Source: Ustilago trichophora
Taxonomy: Eukaryota; Basidiomycota; Ustilaginomycetes; Ustilaginales; Ustilaginaceae
Length of the DNA stretch: 64,000 bases
Direction of reading: 5' to 3'
NCBI GenBank assembly: GCA_900323505.1
Contig: OOIN01000010.1
Coordinates: 372,001-436,000 of the forward strand
Part shown: positions 54,301-64,000 of the stretch, piece by piece
Layout: every line of letters starts with the position of its first letter
Numbering within the stretch: the stretch's first letter is position 1
Translations under genes and position numbers: made by a program
Notes under the pieces: generated by a model
What the model was told of the DNA's origin: nothing
The model's database searches: none
The model's input: only the letters and a program-made list of their open reading frames with translations

Positions 54301-56478
54301 CTAGCTTACCCGATACGATCTGAGGGATACACGACCAGGGAGACGGTGAGGAGCGGCTATCGAGCCAGTCGAGCGCAAGAATACCGCCACCATCTACTGA
54401 AATTCGGCAATCATTTCGCACGAGCACTTCTAGCGCCCTTGCCTCTCCTCCTTCCAGCTTTACGTTTCCGTTTCCTTGAATTGCGTAGGTCACCTTGCCA
54501 TCAAAGAAAGGCAGCTTTTCAGCTCAAGACGCTATCTGCACTTTGAGAAAGAGTGACCATTTGACAGCTCCTGGAAGTCAGGTTCAAAGCTTAAACGCTC
54601 TTTACACTGCTCGCTGCACCCTTCCATTCCGTTGCACGCGCTTCTCGCCTGGCTCACCTTTTTCTGAACCTTACAAATCATCTGCTATTGCCTGGATGCC
54701 GTCAGGAAGAGTGACATGCAAGGCGAACCCACTCTACTGCATAGGCTAGCTGTCAAAACCTTGTTTCATTGCTGCTGCTGCTGCTGCTGCTCTTCGGAAG
54801 CTGTCAGCCCGAATGCAGCTGTGAGGCGAGGCGAGGCACGAGCGATTCCATGCACCTCCGTGAGAGGGATTACCTGAGCAAGCAGCTGACACACAACGGC
54901 TTTGCAGCAAGATGAGCCTCGCTACGGGGCTTGAGGAAGAGCCGCGGTCGGGTGATGCCAATGAGAAAGGCCTGGCGCACAAGGTCTCACGGGACAGGGA
55001 CTGACGTGCGATTGGCATACGATAGAATGTGAACCCTGGGGGAAAGGATTGTTCGTTGTCCTAGGGTCTCTGTTCGAAGTTCGCATCTGTCAAATCTTGA
55101 CGGTTGGCTGCTTCTTCACTTCTGTGATCGTGTTGAGCTCTTCCGTACAGCTAAGAATATCAAGAGCTGGCTCTTGTGAGGTACACTTCCTCGCTAAGTG
55201 TAGTCTTGAACATACCATGCCCTCGACCGAGACACCCAGGACCATCTCAATCACCACCAAACAAACCTCAGGGGTGAAAGATATGCAGTGAGCATTCAAT
55301 CGATAAAAACACTACACTGAGAGGCGAAGAGATGGGAGTAGCACGGCCTCGGGAGCGTATGCAAGGAGGTAGTCAGTTCACCAAGCGAGGCGGAACGGTA
55401 AAACAATACCGTCTCACGCAGCAGCATACCTTGCATACCCTGCAGCCTTACTGCACTGTATTCACTAGTAACTTTAATTCTTATTTGTAGCCTTACACAT
55501 CCTGCCACCAAACATTGCATACAGAGTTGTGTGTGTGTGCCTTGCTATGGTCGAAACTCCTTCCGAGAGAGCCTCTTGCCCGAAGATTGGAGCATGCAGA
55601 GTTCTTGCGGAGGTGTCATCCTGTCAGACCTGCATTTCAGTATGTCTAGAACAGCATCGGTAGCTAATCAAGGTGAAAGGCGTGTTAGTGGCGCTCAGAA
55701 AAAGGCGTACACCTCCTTCCAATCCGTGTCGCTTTACTTCGCCATCCCCTTGCCCCCTTCGCCTTTGCCGTTTCCATGACCATCCCTCCCCCAACTTTTC
55801 TTCTTTTCTGGAAGGATCAAATGATCAGGGGGGATGAACGTGGCTGTTTAAAAGGTCTCGGTAGATTTGCTATTGGCATGGCATGTAGAATTTCACTCTT
55901 GGCAAGGCACGCAATGCGCTGCCACATGCACAAACCTCGTTTAGCAGTGCTGGCGTTAGCCGCCTCGCAAAGCAGTCAGGAAAAAGAAATTCGGCTTTCG
56001 GTCACGCCTATATTTCGCTCGGCTCTGAATAGCAGCGGTAGCGTGAACACTGTTGTGGTTGTGGCGAAGAGGACGCACCGGGGAATGGATGCAAGGTGGT
56101 TGGCCTGCAGCGAAGCGGCTCGCAGAGGGTTGGTTGATCCCACGTTGTGACACAGAAAAGGCCTCACGAGTTTTTTTGGAAGTCGTGAATTGTTACGTCT
56201 CTACGAGGACACACCAGCCATTTATTGGACGCGATTGTATGTTGCATGCGCCTCAACATAGCTTTACCTGATTTTTCGCACGAATCGAAGTGTGACGCGC
56301 GCAAAACGGATCCGAATTTCGTCAGTGATTGGTAATGCGATCAGCGAAAGAGGCTGCAGCCCACAACCACACGCAGCAGCAGCAGCAGGCAGAGAGCCCG
56401 ACATCATTCATCAATATCGTCGTCGCCACCACCACCACTTCTTCTTGTCGTCGTAGTCACATCTTTCTGTCGTTCAAG
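46353..56478. other. Gene-poor tract of about 10 kb
   Basis: No ORF here has family features, a credible signal peptide with an ATG, or conserved-looking exon pairs. It contains a GGCA minisatellite (46948-46995), a GGCTTT/GGTTTT-type hexamer stretch (47594-47640), CT tracts (47869-47893, 48303-48329, 53932-53956), CAG runs (48238-48262, 54771-54791) and many TACTGTA/TACAGTA heptamers (near 47737, 49771, 50882, 51075, 51297, 51499, 51668, 52642, 52957, 54129). The left 2 kb is probably kinase promoter and leader. No LTRs, transposase motifs, tRNA or rRNA were recognised. In a compact fungal genome this length is unusual. Confidence 0.6.
46948..46995. repeat. GGCA tetranucleotide minisatellite
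   Basis: Interrupted GGCA/GGAA tandem units, upstream of the PAS-kinase-like gene. Confidence 0.9.
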
Positions 56479-57489
56479 ATGGCTGCTCTTCGCTCGCTTT
56501 CCCGAGTCGGTATGTATCAGGCAGTAGTGCGCAAGTGCGGCATGGCGGAGCGCGCCACATGAAAGTGTTTTTGATGTTGATGATGAATTTTCTTCTCTTC
56601 CCTTCTCATTGCTCTGCGTCTTTCTTCGCATTCACAACTTTACGGACCTCATTGCCATACCATCTCAACGTTAATTGCCGCCACGTATCGCACGCTCACA
56701 CTCACGCAAACAATGGCCATACCGACACCAACAACAACCATGATGCGCACTCCACTTCGATTTCTTCCGACAACAATTGCAGGCCTTTCCGCCAAGTCTA
56801 CCATGGCTTTGACTCGCTCGTTCCAGACTTCGACCATCAAGTCGGTCCCCAAGGTCGCCGCTGCCTCTGCCGTCACTGCTGGCCCATCCAAGCCCGCCTC
56901 CTCTACCCGCAGCATCTCCTCCTCTGCCCCCGCCAAGGATGCCGGCCCTGACGGTCCTGTCCCTCTCATGTCTGTCGCCAACCGCTCTTCAAACCAGCTC
57001 TCTCTCGAGACCCCCAAGAACGGTGTCGAGTACGTCCTCTCCTCGATGGACAAGATGGCCAACTGGGCGCGTCAGTCGAGTTTCTGGCCCATGACTTTCG
57101 GTCTTGCCTGCTGTGCCGTAGAGATGATGCACGTCGCCGGTGCCCGATACGACCAGGATCGTCTCGGTGTTGTCTTCCGTGCCTCCCCTCGTCAGTCGGA
57201 TTGCATGATTGTCGCTGGTACCCTCACCAACAAGATGGCTCCTGCGCTGAGAAAGGTGTACGACCAGATGCCCGAACCTCGATGGGTCATCTCGATGGGT
57301 TCGTGTGCAAACGGTGGTGGATACTACCACTACTCGTACTCGGTCGTCAGGGGTTGTGACAGGATTGTGCCAGTTGATCTGTACGTGCCAGGTTGCCCAC
57401 CTACCGCAGAGGCTCTGCTGTACGGTTTCTTGCAGCTCCACAGGAAGATCAGGAGGAACAGGAAGACCACCCTCTGGTACCGCAAGTAA
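56479..57489 (+). CDS. NADH:ubiquinone oxidoreductase 20 kDa (PSST/NDUFS7) subunit of complex I
   Basis: Two exons, 56479-56509 and 56783-57489, 245 residues. The first exon encodes [10 protein letters not shown]; splicing (GTATGT...TTGCAG, phase 1) joins it to [14 protein letters not shown], a mitochondrial presequence. The mature protein has [20 protein letters not shown] (first two Cys of the N2 4Fe-4S cluster), [36 protein letters not shown] (third) and [17 protein letters not shown] (fourth). PSST carries cluster N2 next to the quinone site in the peripheral arm of complex I. An alternative ATG at 56713 inside the intron opens the same frame (258 residues) with another Arg/Thr-rich N-terminus. 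The spliced form is preferred because the exon 1 context is good and it resembles the family start. Confidence 0.95.
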
Positions 57490-57853
57490 GAAAATTTCTT
57501 TTTATTACAGTACCAACTTGTTGTTTGTCTTGTTCTTTCGGCAGCTGTCGTCCGCCTAACGCAGCTTTGGTTTTGCAATACAGCGTTCCTGATTCCCAGT
57601 TACTCTGCTCAGATGATGCTGCGCTCCTGTGTTTCTCTTGAAAATCGGGCGTGAACAAGTTTAATGTTGCGTGCTTGGCTTCTATTCAAACCCTTGTCAA
57701 GCATCGGCCACAATCAGCTTGACACACATTCTCACGTCGTGGTTGCAGAAGATGCACTCATCGCACCACACACTCGCCAACGATTCAAACCGAGCTTTCG
57801 ATGCATGAGATGGTATTTCACAAACGCCTACGCCCACGACCGACACCGTATGG
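57490..57853. other. Convergent intergenic region, NDUFS7 3' / BOS1 3'
   Basis: 364 bp, no gene seen; a TACAGTA heptamer near 57507. Confidence 0.7.
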
Positions 57854-58663
57854 CTACCCGAACCATTTGTAGATGTACCAAAAGCAAACCAGCGTAAAGA
57901 TGGCACCCACAGCAAAAATGATGTTATCCTGGGTACTTCTCCTCTCGATATATCCGATAACATTCCTGCTCAACCCGAGGGTGTTGGCTGCATCTCTTAG
58001 TCTCCTCTGTGTCCCCTTGAGGATGCCTCTTTGTTCGACCAAGTTGCCAAATACCTCTCTTCCTTGGGCGATAAACGCATCAAGCTGTTGTTCCGTTTGC
58101 TGGATGAAAGAGTGTTCTCTCAACGCGTGAGATTCCCTGGCGGAAAATCCGCCTCCGCCACCATCTCCAAACATGGCCGCGGCTGAAGCGTTCATTTTGT
58201 ACGCTGCTAGAGGATCATGTTGTTGCTGTTGTGGAGCAGAGTAGCGTGCGTGCAAGCTGAAGGGGGATTCTGCAATGGATGATGCTCTACGATTTGCTGC
58301 ACTCTGATTGCCGAATCCGGGATTCGTCGGAGAGCGCAACGTGGAAGAAGAACCATTTGCTGAGGAAGAATTGCCGTTGGAGAGGGAACCTTTGGTCTTA
58401 AGCCGCGCTAGTTGGGAGGAGAGCTCAGCATAGTCAACGCGAAACTTGGAGACGCGGGTGAGAGCTTTGTCTTGCTTGGATTGGATCAGTTCCTTTTTGG
58501 CTAGGTTCTCGTACTCGTCAATGGTACGCTCGAGGGATGTCAGGGAGACAGTGACGGGGCCAAAGGCAGTGGATGAAGCAGAGTCGCCTTCAGAGTCGAT
58601 GCGGGAGATGTCCGATTGGATCGACGAGAACTGCCGCAAGGCTTGATTATAAAGCGAGTTCAT
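57854..58663 (-). CDS. BOS1: Qb-SNARE Bos1/membrin (ER-Golgi transport)
   Basis: Single exon, 269 residues from ATG at 58663 (MNSLYNQALRQFSSIQSDIS), matching the Bos1/GOSR2 start; the frame is open 19 codons further upstream but that part does not fit the family. The N-terminal helical bundle (about 1-105) contains VSLTSLERTIDEYENLAKKE. A Ser/Gln/Ala-rich linker (about 105-180) is followed by the SNARE motif HSFIQQTEQQLDAFIAQGRE and LKGTQRRLRDAANTLGLSRN (zero-layer Gln), then IERRSTQDN and a single C-terminal membrane anchor (IIFAVGAIFTLVCFWYIYKW). Bos1 pairs with Sed5, Bet1 and Sec22 in ER-to-Golgi vesicle fusion. The membrane anchor ends only two residues before the stop, as usual for SNAREs. 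Confidence 0.93.
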   Translation of the reverse strand: MNSLYNQALRQFSSIQSDISRIDSEGDSASSTAFGPVTVSLTSLERTIDEYENLAKKELIQSKQDKALTRVSKFRVDYAELSSQLARLKTKGSLSNGNSSSANGSSSTLRSPTNPGFGNQSAANRRASSIAESPFSLHARYSAPQQQQHDPLAAYKMNASAAAMFGDGGGGGFSARESHALREHSFIQQTEQQLDAFIAQGREVFGNLVEQRGILKGTQRRLRDAANTLGLSRNVIGYIERRSTQDNIIFAVGAIFTLVCFWYIYKWFG

Positions 58664-58928
58664 CTTGTGTTTCACCCAGATACCGTCAAGGTAGACTTTG
58701 AGACTGCGATTATCGTGCACGAGCTGAAGTGACCTAAGGCGGCGAATGGGAGGAAAATGACAAGTATCTGAGCTGATTGTGATAGCGTTGCAACTCCAAC
58801 TACCGGTTGTGCTTGGGTATAGAGGTTGGTATCGTTATTCACAGCTTTCTAAACAGGTGCTGTCGATGTTGCTTGAGTGGATCAGGATGAGAGAGGAGAG
58901 ATGGAGGAGAAAATGGTTGCGAGAATGG

Positions 58929-58956
58929 ACAGTACAGTACAGTACAGTACAGTACA
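58929..58956. repeat. TACAG pentamer array
   Basis: Five tandem ACAGT/TACAG units, same unit as 8385-8416. Confidence 0.95.
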
Positions 58957-59189
58957 TGCGTGCGCGTGTGGTTGAGTGTTGTTCTTGCTCTGTGCAGAGT
59001 GGGAACTCGGAGTTGTGCATCGTCATTCTGCAACGTGCGCCATCCCAGAGCTTCTTAGTGTGAGATCGATATAAATCTACAGAACAGAGGCGATAGCCTC
59101 CACCGCCTTGTGTCTCAAATTTGGCGCGTCTGGAAGAAAAGTGAACCCTGAAATTCGAGATGCGGCAGAGAGAAAAAGACGAAATTTGA

Positions 59190-60482
<1,293 letters not shown>

Positions 60483-60844
60483 CAAGTTTTCACCCTCTTA
60501 GAGATGTCTCTCTAAAAATAAAAATAAACTCCACGTCCCGCCCCGAGATATGGGCTTGTAGCACCCTACCCTTTTCTCTTTCCTTTTCTCGCTGTGTAAT
60601 TAGGTTATCCTCTCTCTAGTACTTTAGACATTCTCTGCCTTTCTCTCTTTCTCTCTCTCTCTCTCTTTTTCTTCTTTTTGTGACAATGTTGTCATGTGAG
60701 CATTCTTCCGATCGTCACGGCTCTCATCAGGGTCAGACGTCTCGAGCAGGTCGAGCAGGGTGCGATTTGACATTGTGCCAAGTCATAGGATATAGATTGC
60801 GTTCTAGGGCATGCAAATGAACAGGAGAAGGGGTCGGGTCGGTT
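60483..60844. other. Convergent intergenic region, PRMT1 3' / zinc-knuckle gene 3'
   Basis: 362 bp; CT tract at about 60645-60667. No gene seen. Confidence 0.7.
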
Positions 60845-62269
60845 TTAGAACGAAACGACCTTTGCCGAGCTCTTAACCTTTTTGGCCGGCTTCTCATCCT
60901 TACCCTCCTGATCAACCTGAGCCCTCTTCCTGGCAAAGTTATGGAAATCATCCTCATCACCTCCCGCAGCCTTACCCTCTTTTGTCGATCCAACAATCAC
61001 CTGGTTGAACAACGCCTTTGCATCCTTGACAGCCTTGTTGCTTCTGCCCTCATTCCTGAGCGCCAATGGGCAATCCTTGGCGAGATGGTCTACGCTCGAA
61101 CAGAGCTTACAGCAACCTCCCTCTGGGTATACGCCGCGACCTGCGTTGTTAGGACATTTGGAGGAGAGATGTCCCTTGGAGTGGCAGATGAAACATGTGG
61201 CGTAAGGAAGCTCGTCGTGCTTGAGGACGGGTTTGCGGCACTTGGAGAGAGTGTGTTCGGTGGAACCGCAACGGAAGCAGATTCCGACCGCGTCTCGGCC
61301 AATCATGGGCGAATCGGATGTCGAAGCGTCGGCTTTGAGGGAGATGGATTGGGCATCGAGAGCGTTGGGACAGTCTTTGGCCGAATGACCCATTCCACGA
61401 CAGGCAAAACATTTGAGTTTGGACTGACGCTGCTCTGCTCGTTCCTCTCGTCGCGCATCTCGTCGGTCCATACGACGCTCTTCATCGGTTTTACCCCATC
61501 GATCATTGTTACCATTGCCATTGCTGTAGTCGCCTCCTCCATTTGCATTTCCGTAGCCGTTATTGCTGTTGTAATTGTTTTGGCCTCCACGAGCACCCCA
61601 TCCGCCATCACCACCATGAGAGCCAGATCCAGATCCGGGCGCAGACCAGTCCTCTCCCTTATGCCGCGACTGCCACATGGTATCCGATTGTGGCGCACCC
61701 AATCGAATAAGCTGTCCTTTGGGTCCGTACTCGAATGAGCCAAACATCTGCTCGACCTGACGCTCGACATCGCGCGTCATTCGCTGGAATCGCTTCTTGC
61801 TCTCCTCGTTCTTGGCTTTCTTGGCTTTGAGCTTGAGGAGCTTTGCACGCTTAAGGAGCTTCTCGACTGTGGGAGGCTCGGCATCGGCAGCTGGGGCGGC
61901 GTCGGTGGTGACATGGGTCTCGACGTCTGGCTGGGCAGAGGTAGATGCAACTGGCTCGGACGTGGGTTGGGGCCCGTCAGCTTTGGCCTCAGCAGTAGCA
62001 CCGGCTTGATCTTTGCTACTGTCTTTGTCCTTCTTGTCCTTCTTGTCCTTCTTGTCCTTCTTGTCCTTCTTGTCCTTCTTGTCCTTTTTCTCCTTCTTAT
62101 CTTTCTTCTTGTTGTCCTTGGATGGGGTCTCTGGTGCGACTTCGACGACTGTGGGTTCTACATCGACCTTGGCAGGCGAAGCGGCAGGGACGGACTCGGG
62201 CTCGCTATCCGAGTCGACCATCTTCTTGGCGAGAGACCGCCTTCCGTCGAGTTTTGTGTATCTTGTCAT
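60845..62269 (-). CDS. CCHC zinc-knuckle protein, ZCCHC9-like
   Basis: Single exon, 474 residues from ATG at 62269 (MTRYTKLDGRRSLAKK). Four CCHC knuckles: CFACRGMGHSAKDC, CFRCGSTEHTLSKC, CFICHSKGHLSSKC and CKLCSSVDHLAKDC. The spacing and overall order match ZCCHC9, a nuclear/nucleolar RNA-binding protein of vertebrates and fungi with links to ribosome biogenesis; its exact fungal role is not settled. The N-terminal part is a Lys/Asp repeat (about residues 55-82, KKDKKDKKD type) from tandem 9-nt units at about 62026-62091, then acidic/Ala-rich sequence and LLKRAKLLKLKAKKAKNEES. A Gly/Asn-rich linker (about 215-270) precedes the knuckles. The C-terminus is basic and nuclear-signal-like (KPAKKVKSSAKVV). 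The frame is open further upstream to 62467, but that segment is not family-like. Confidence 0.9.
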   Translation of the reverse strand: MTRYTKLDGRRSLAKKMVDSDSEPESVPAASPAKVDVEPTVVEVAPETPSKDNKKKDKKEKKDKKDKKDKKDKKDKKDKKDKDSSKDQAGATAEAKADGPQPTSEPVASTSAQPDVETHVTTDAAPAADAEPPTVEKLLKRAKLLKLKAKKAKNEESKKRFQRMTRDVERQVEQMFGSFEYGPKGQLIRLGAPQSDTMWQSRHKGEDWSAPGSGSGSHGGDGGWGARGGQNNYNSNNGYGNANGGGDYSNGNGNNDRWGKTDEERRMDRRDARREERAEQRQSKLKCFACRGMGHSAKDCPNALDAQSISLKADASTSDSPMIGRDAVGICFRCGSTEHTLSKCRKPVLKHDELPYATCFICHSKGHLSSKCPNNAGRGVYPEGGCCKLCSSVDHLAKDCPLALRNEGRSNKAVKDAKALFNQVIVGSTKEGKAAGGDEDDFHNFARKRAQVDQEGKDEKPAKKVKSSAKVVSF

Positions 62270-62688
62270 GATGTATGGGAGTCTGAGAAGTCGGAATATG
62301 GTGAGAAGGACAGGAAGACAGCTGCCAAAATGACAGGGTTTTTGGAAGCCGCCACGACTGATTTCAAGAAAAAGTTCAGAATTCTCCACACAAATTTTTC
62401 GCGTTGTTGCACCTGCAGCGTGCCCAAACGACATCTTGTTTTTCAGGGTCCTCAATGGGATTTTCAATCAGGTTGATTAATGATTCGGTGTAACACTTTG
62501 AAAATTAAAGCAGGGTGGAGGTGAGTTTGGGCCACGTCAATTCAATGCAACCCAGCTGAGCTTTCCGACATCGATTCCTCTCCTTTCCCTTTCCCTTTCC
62601 CTTTCCCTTTCCCTTTCTCTTTCCATACACCATCGCCAGCATCTCCACCAAATAGAAGAGCAGCAGCTGTGAGACTACTTGCTTCAAG
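62270..62688. promoter_or_regulatory. Divergent promoter region, zinc-knuckle gene / Derlin
   Basis: 419 bp with a CCCTTT hexamer tract at 62583-62616 about 75 bp upstream of the Derlin ATG. No gene seen. Confidence 0.65.
62583..62616. repeat. CCCTTT hexamer tract
   Basis: About five tandem hexamers in the probable Derlin leader. Confidence 0.9.
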
Positions 62689-64000
62689 ATGGACGAGATA
62701 CGCAAAATCCCACCAGTGACCCGTTACATGCTTGGCGCAACGGGAGCCATCACTTTACCATGCATCCTTGCCATCACCAGCCCTTGGCGTTTCGCACTCT
62801 CCTGGCCCCTTGTCATCTACAAATACCACGTCCACCGCATCTTTACCTCCTTTTTCTATGGTGGAAGTGGACTTAAACTCCTCTTCGACGTCTTCCTCCT
62901 CTATCGCAATAGTAGCGATCTCGAGTTGAACCATTTCGGCCGTCGCACGGCAGACTATACCTGGTCCTTGCTCTTCATGGGTACTGTCATTTTGGCAGCG
63001 AATTACCCGCTTGGGTCGCCAATCTTCTTCACGCCGCTGCTGAATGCACTTGTGTACGTGTGGGCAAGAGCCAACCCGACAAGCAGCGTTTCGTTCTTTG
63101 GCATGGTCAATTGCCCCAGCAAGTGGTTGCCTTATGTCTACATCGGCTTGGATTTGCTACAAGGTGGACCTGGGGCTGCCATGGTCAGCTCGACTGGACT
63201 ACTCGCCGGATATGCATACTGGGTACTGGACCAGGTGCTTCCCGCACAGCGTGGACATGGTGGCAGAGGCGGCGGTAGGGGAGGTAGCTACATCCCCACC
63301 CCTGGCTTCCTGGAAAGGTTGCTCCCAGACTCCCTCGACCCTGCACTAGAAGGCCAGAACATGGGCAACAGAAACGCCCGTCGAGTTGCAGGTGGAACAG
63401 TCTGGAACGCATCCCGAGACCGCGGTCACCGGCTCTCCGACCGTTCCACTTCCAGCACCACATCTCGCCCCACCAGCATCGCTTCTGCCCTCGGCGCAGG
63501 CGCCCGCTCAACCATCTCTTCACTGAACCCCTTCCGCGGCTCCACATCTTCCTCTTCCAACACCTCTGCGGGACCGAAGAGGGAAGACCTGCTGGCAGCT
63601 GCCGAGCGCCGTCTCCGCGCCTCGCAGTCCTCGTCCATCGTCGGCCGCAACGCTTCCGAACGCCTAGCAGGCACAAACAAACCTGGAACCACGGGCGTCA
63701 ACCCACGCCCTAGCGCAGCCGTAGCTTCCACGGAGAATCTCAGAAAGACTGCTGCTGGCGGAGGTCAGTCCAAGATGTTCACTTTTGGCCAGTTGAATGA
63801 GAAAAGGAGTGCGATGGAGGATGAGCAGGAGGAGGATCATAGTTCGAGCGGTGGTGCTGTGGCAGAGCAGCGTTGGGGCAAAGGCAAAGGTAAAGCTAAG
63901 GCGAGAGAGAGCGATGATGAGGCTGAAGATGCGGGAAGCAGAGGTGCTCAGGGTGGAGCTGGTGCGGGTCATAGCTGGGGTTCCGGTGGACAGCGGTTGG
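62689..64000 (+). CDS. Derlin (Der1/Dfm1-like ERAD rhomboid pseudoprotease), cut by the window edge
   Basis: Open from ATG at 62689 to the right edge with no stop (437 codons seen). Derlin landmarks: MDEIRKIPPVTRYMLGATGA, the WR motif in TSPWRFALSWPLVIYKYHVH (Trp about 33), FFYGGSGLKLLFDVFLLYRN, SLLFMGTVILAANYPLGSP, FFTPLLNALVYVWARANP and the GxxxG-containing GLLAGYAYWVLDQVLP, i.e. the multi-pass ER membrane core (about 1-195). Derlins lack protease residues and help retrotranslocate misfolded ER proteins to Cdc48. A ~240-residue cytosolic tail follows, rich in Ser, Arg and Gly, and near the edge it reads GHSWGSGGQRL, resembling the SHP box by which Derlins and Dfm1 bind Cdc48/p97. The long tail favours a Dfm1-type protein. 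The true end lies outside the window. Confidence 0.92.
   Translation, partial: MDEIRKIPPVTRYMLGATGAITLPCILAITSPWRFALSWPLVIYKYHVHRIFTSFFYGGSGLKLLFDVFLLYRNSSDLELNHFGRRTADYTWSLLFMGTVILAANYPLGSPIFFTPLLNALVYVWARANPTSSVSFFGMVNCPSKWLPYVYIGLDLLQGGPGAAMVSSTGLLAGYAYWVLDQVLPAQRGHGGRGGGRGGSYIPTPGFLERLLPDSLDPALEGQNMGNRNARRVAGGTVWNASRDRGHRLSDRSTSSTTSRPTSIASALGAGARSTISSLNPFRGSTSSSSNTSAGPKREDLLAAAERRLRASQSSSIVGRNASERLAGTNKPGTTGVNPRPSAAVASTENLRKTAAGGGQSKMFTFGQLNEKRSAMEDEQEEDHSSSGGAVAEQRWGKGKGKAKARESDDEAEDAGSRGAQGGAGAGHSWGSGGQRL

Noticed and set aside
55776..56150. 124-codon plus-strand ORF starting with ATG
   Set aside because: No recognisable family and overlapped by an open antisense frame; kept out for lack of support, though a small lineage-specific gene is not excluded.

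Overview
The window is nuclear DNA from a basidiomycete fungus, most likely a smut (Ustilaginomycotina, Ustilago/Sporisorium/Pseudozyma-like). The genes are single-copy eukaryotic genes with few short introns of about 90-135 nt, GTAAGT/GTACGT donors and CTGAC-like branch sites. Proteins have long Ser/Thr/Gln-rich disordered arms, and intergenic DNA is full of CT tracts and short minisatellites. The species call is inference; a rDNA or protein search would settle it. No rRNA, tRNA, CRISPR array or intact transposon was found.

Layout, left to right: Hsp110 (SSE1, -), CRY-DASH (+), PPC decarboxylase (-), Dug3-type glutamine amidotransferase (-), CAK/Csk1-like kinase (+), Pcl-type cyclin (-), a 3.4 kb non-coding stretch, a one-ORF COQ6-COQ7 fusion (+), a secreted PNGase A-like protein (+), FEN1 (-) and ATRIP/Rad26 (+) sharing a promoter, an Snx3-type sorting nexin (-), SmD3 (+, three exons), a three-KH-domain RNA-binding protein (+, three exons), an unrecognised coiled-coil protein (-), mitoribosomal mS29/DAP3 (-) divergent from ARPC1 (+), a PAS-kinase-like Ser/Thr kinase (-), about 10 kb without a convincing gene, complex I PSST/NDUFS7 (+), the ER-Golgi SNARE Bos1 (-), PRMT1 (+), a CCHC zinc-knuckle protein (-), and a Derlin (+) cut by the right edge.

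These are mostly unrelated housekeeping genes. Functional links are local. FEN1 and ATRIP are transcribed divergently from a promoter holding MluI-type cell-cycle boxes. SSE1 has a perfect three-unit heat shock element upstream. COQ6, COQ7 and NDUFS7 serve the ubiquinone/complex I system. PRMT1 lies in the same window as RGG-tailed proteins that could be methylation substrates.

The most interesting items are: the COQ6-COQ7 fusion, whose linker looks like a buried mitochondrial presequence; a 655-nt SSE1 intron that stays open in frame and offers a second C-terminus; the MCB palindrome between FEN1 and ATRIP; a TACAG/TACTGTA motif scattered through intergenic DNA; the 10 kb gene-poor tract; and a 16-nt first exon that carries the catalytic Cys of the Dug3-like enzyme. 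All intron structures were assigned by eye from reading frame, splice signals and remembered family sequence, and need RNA evidence.
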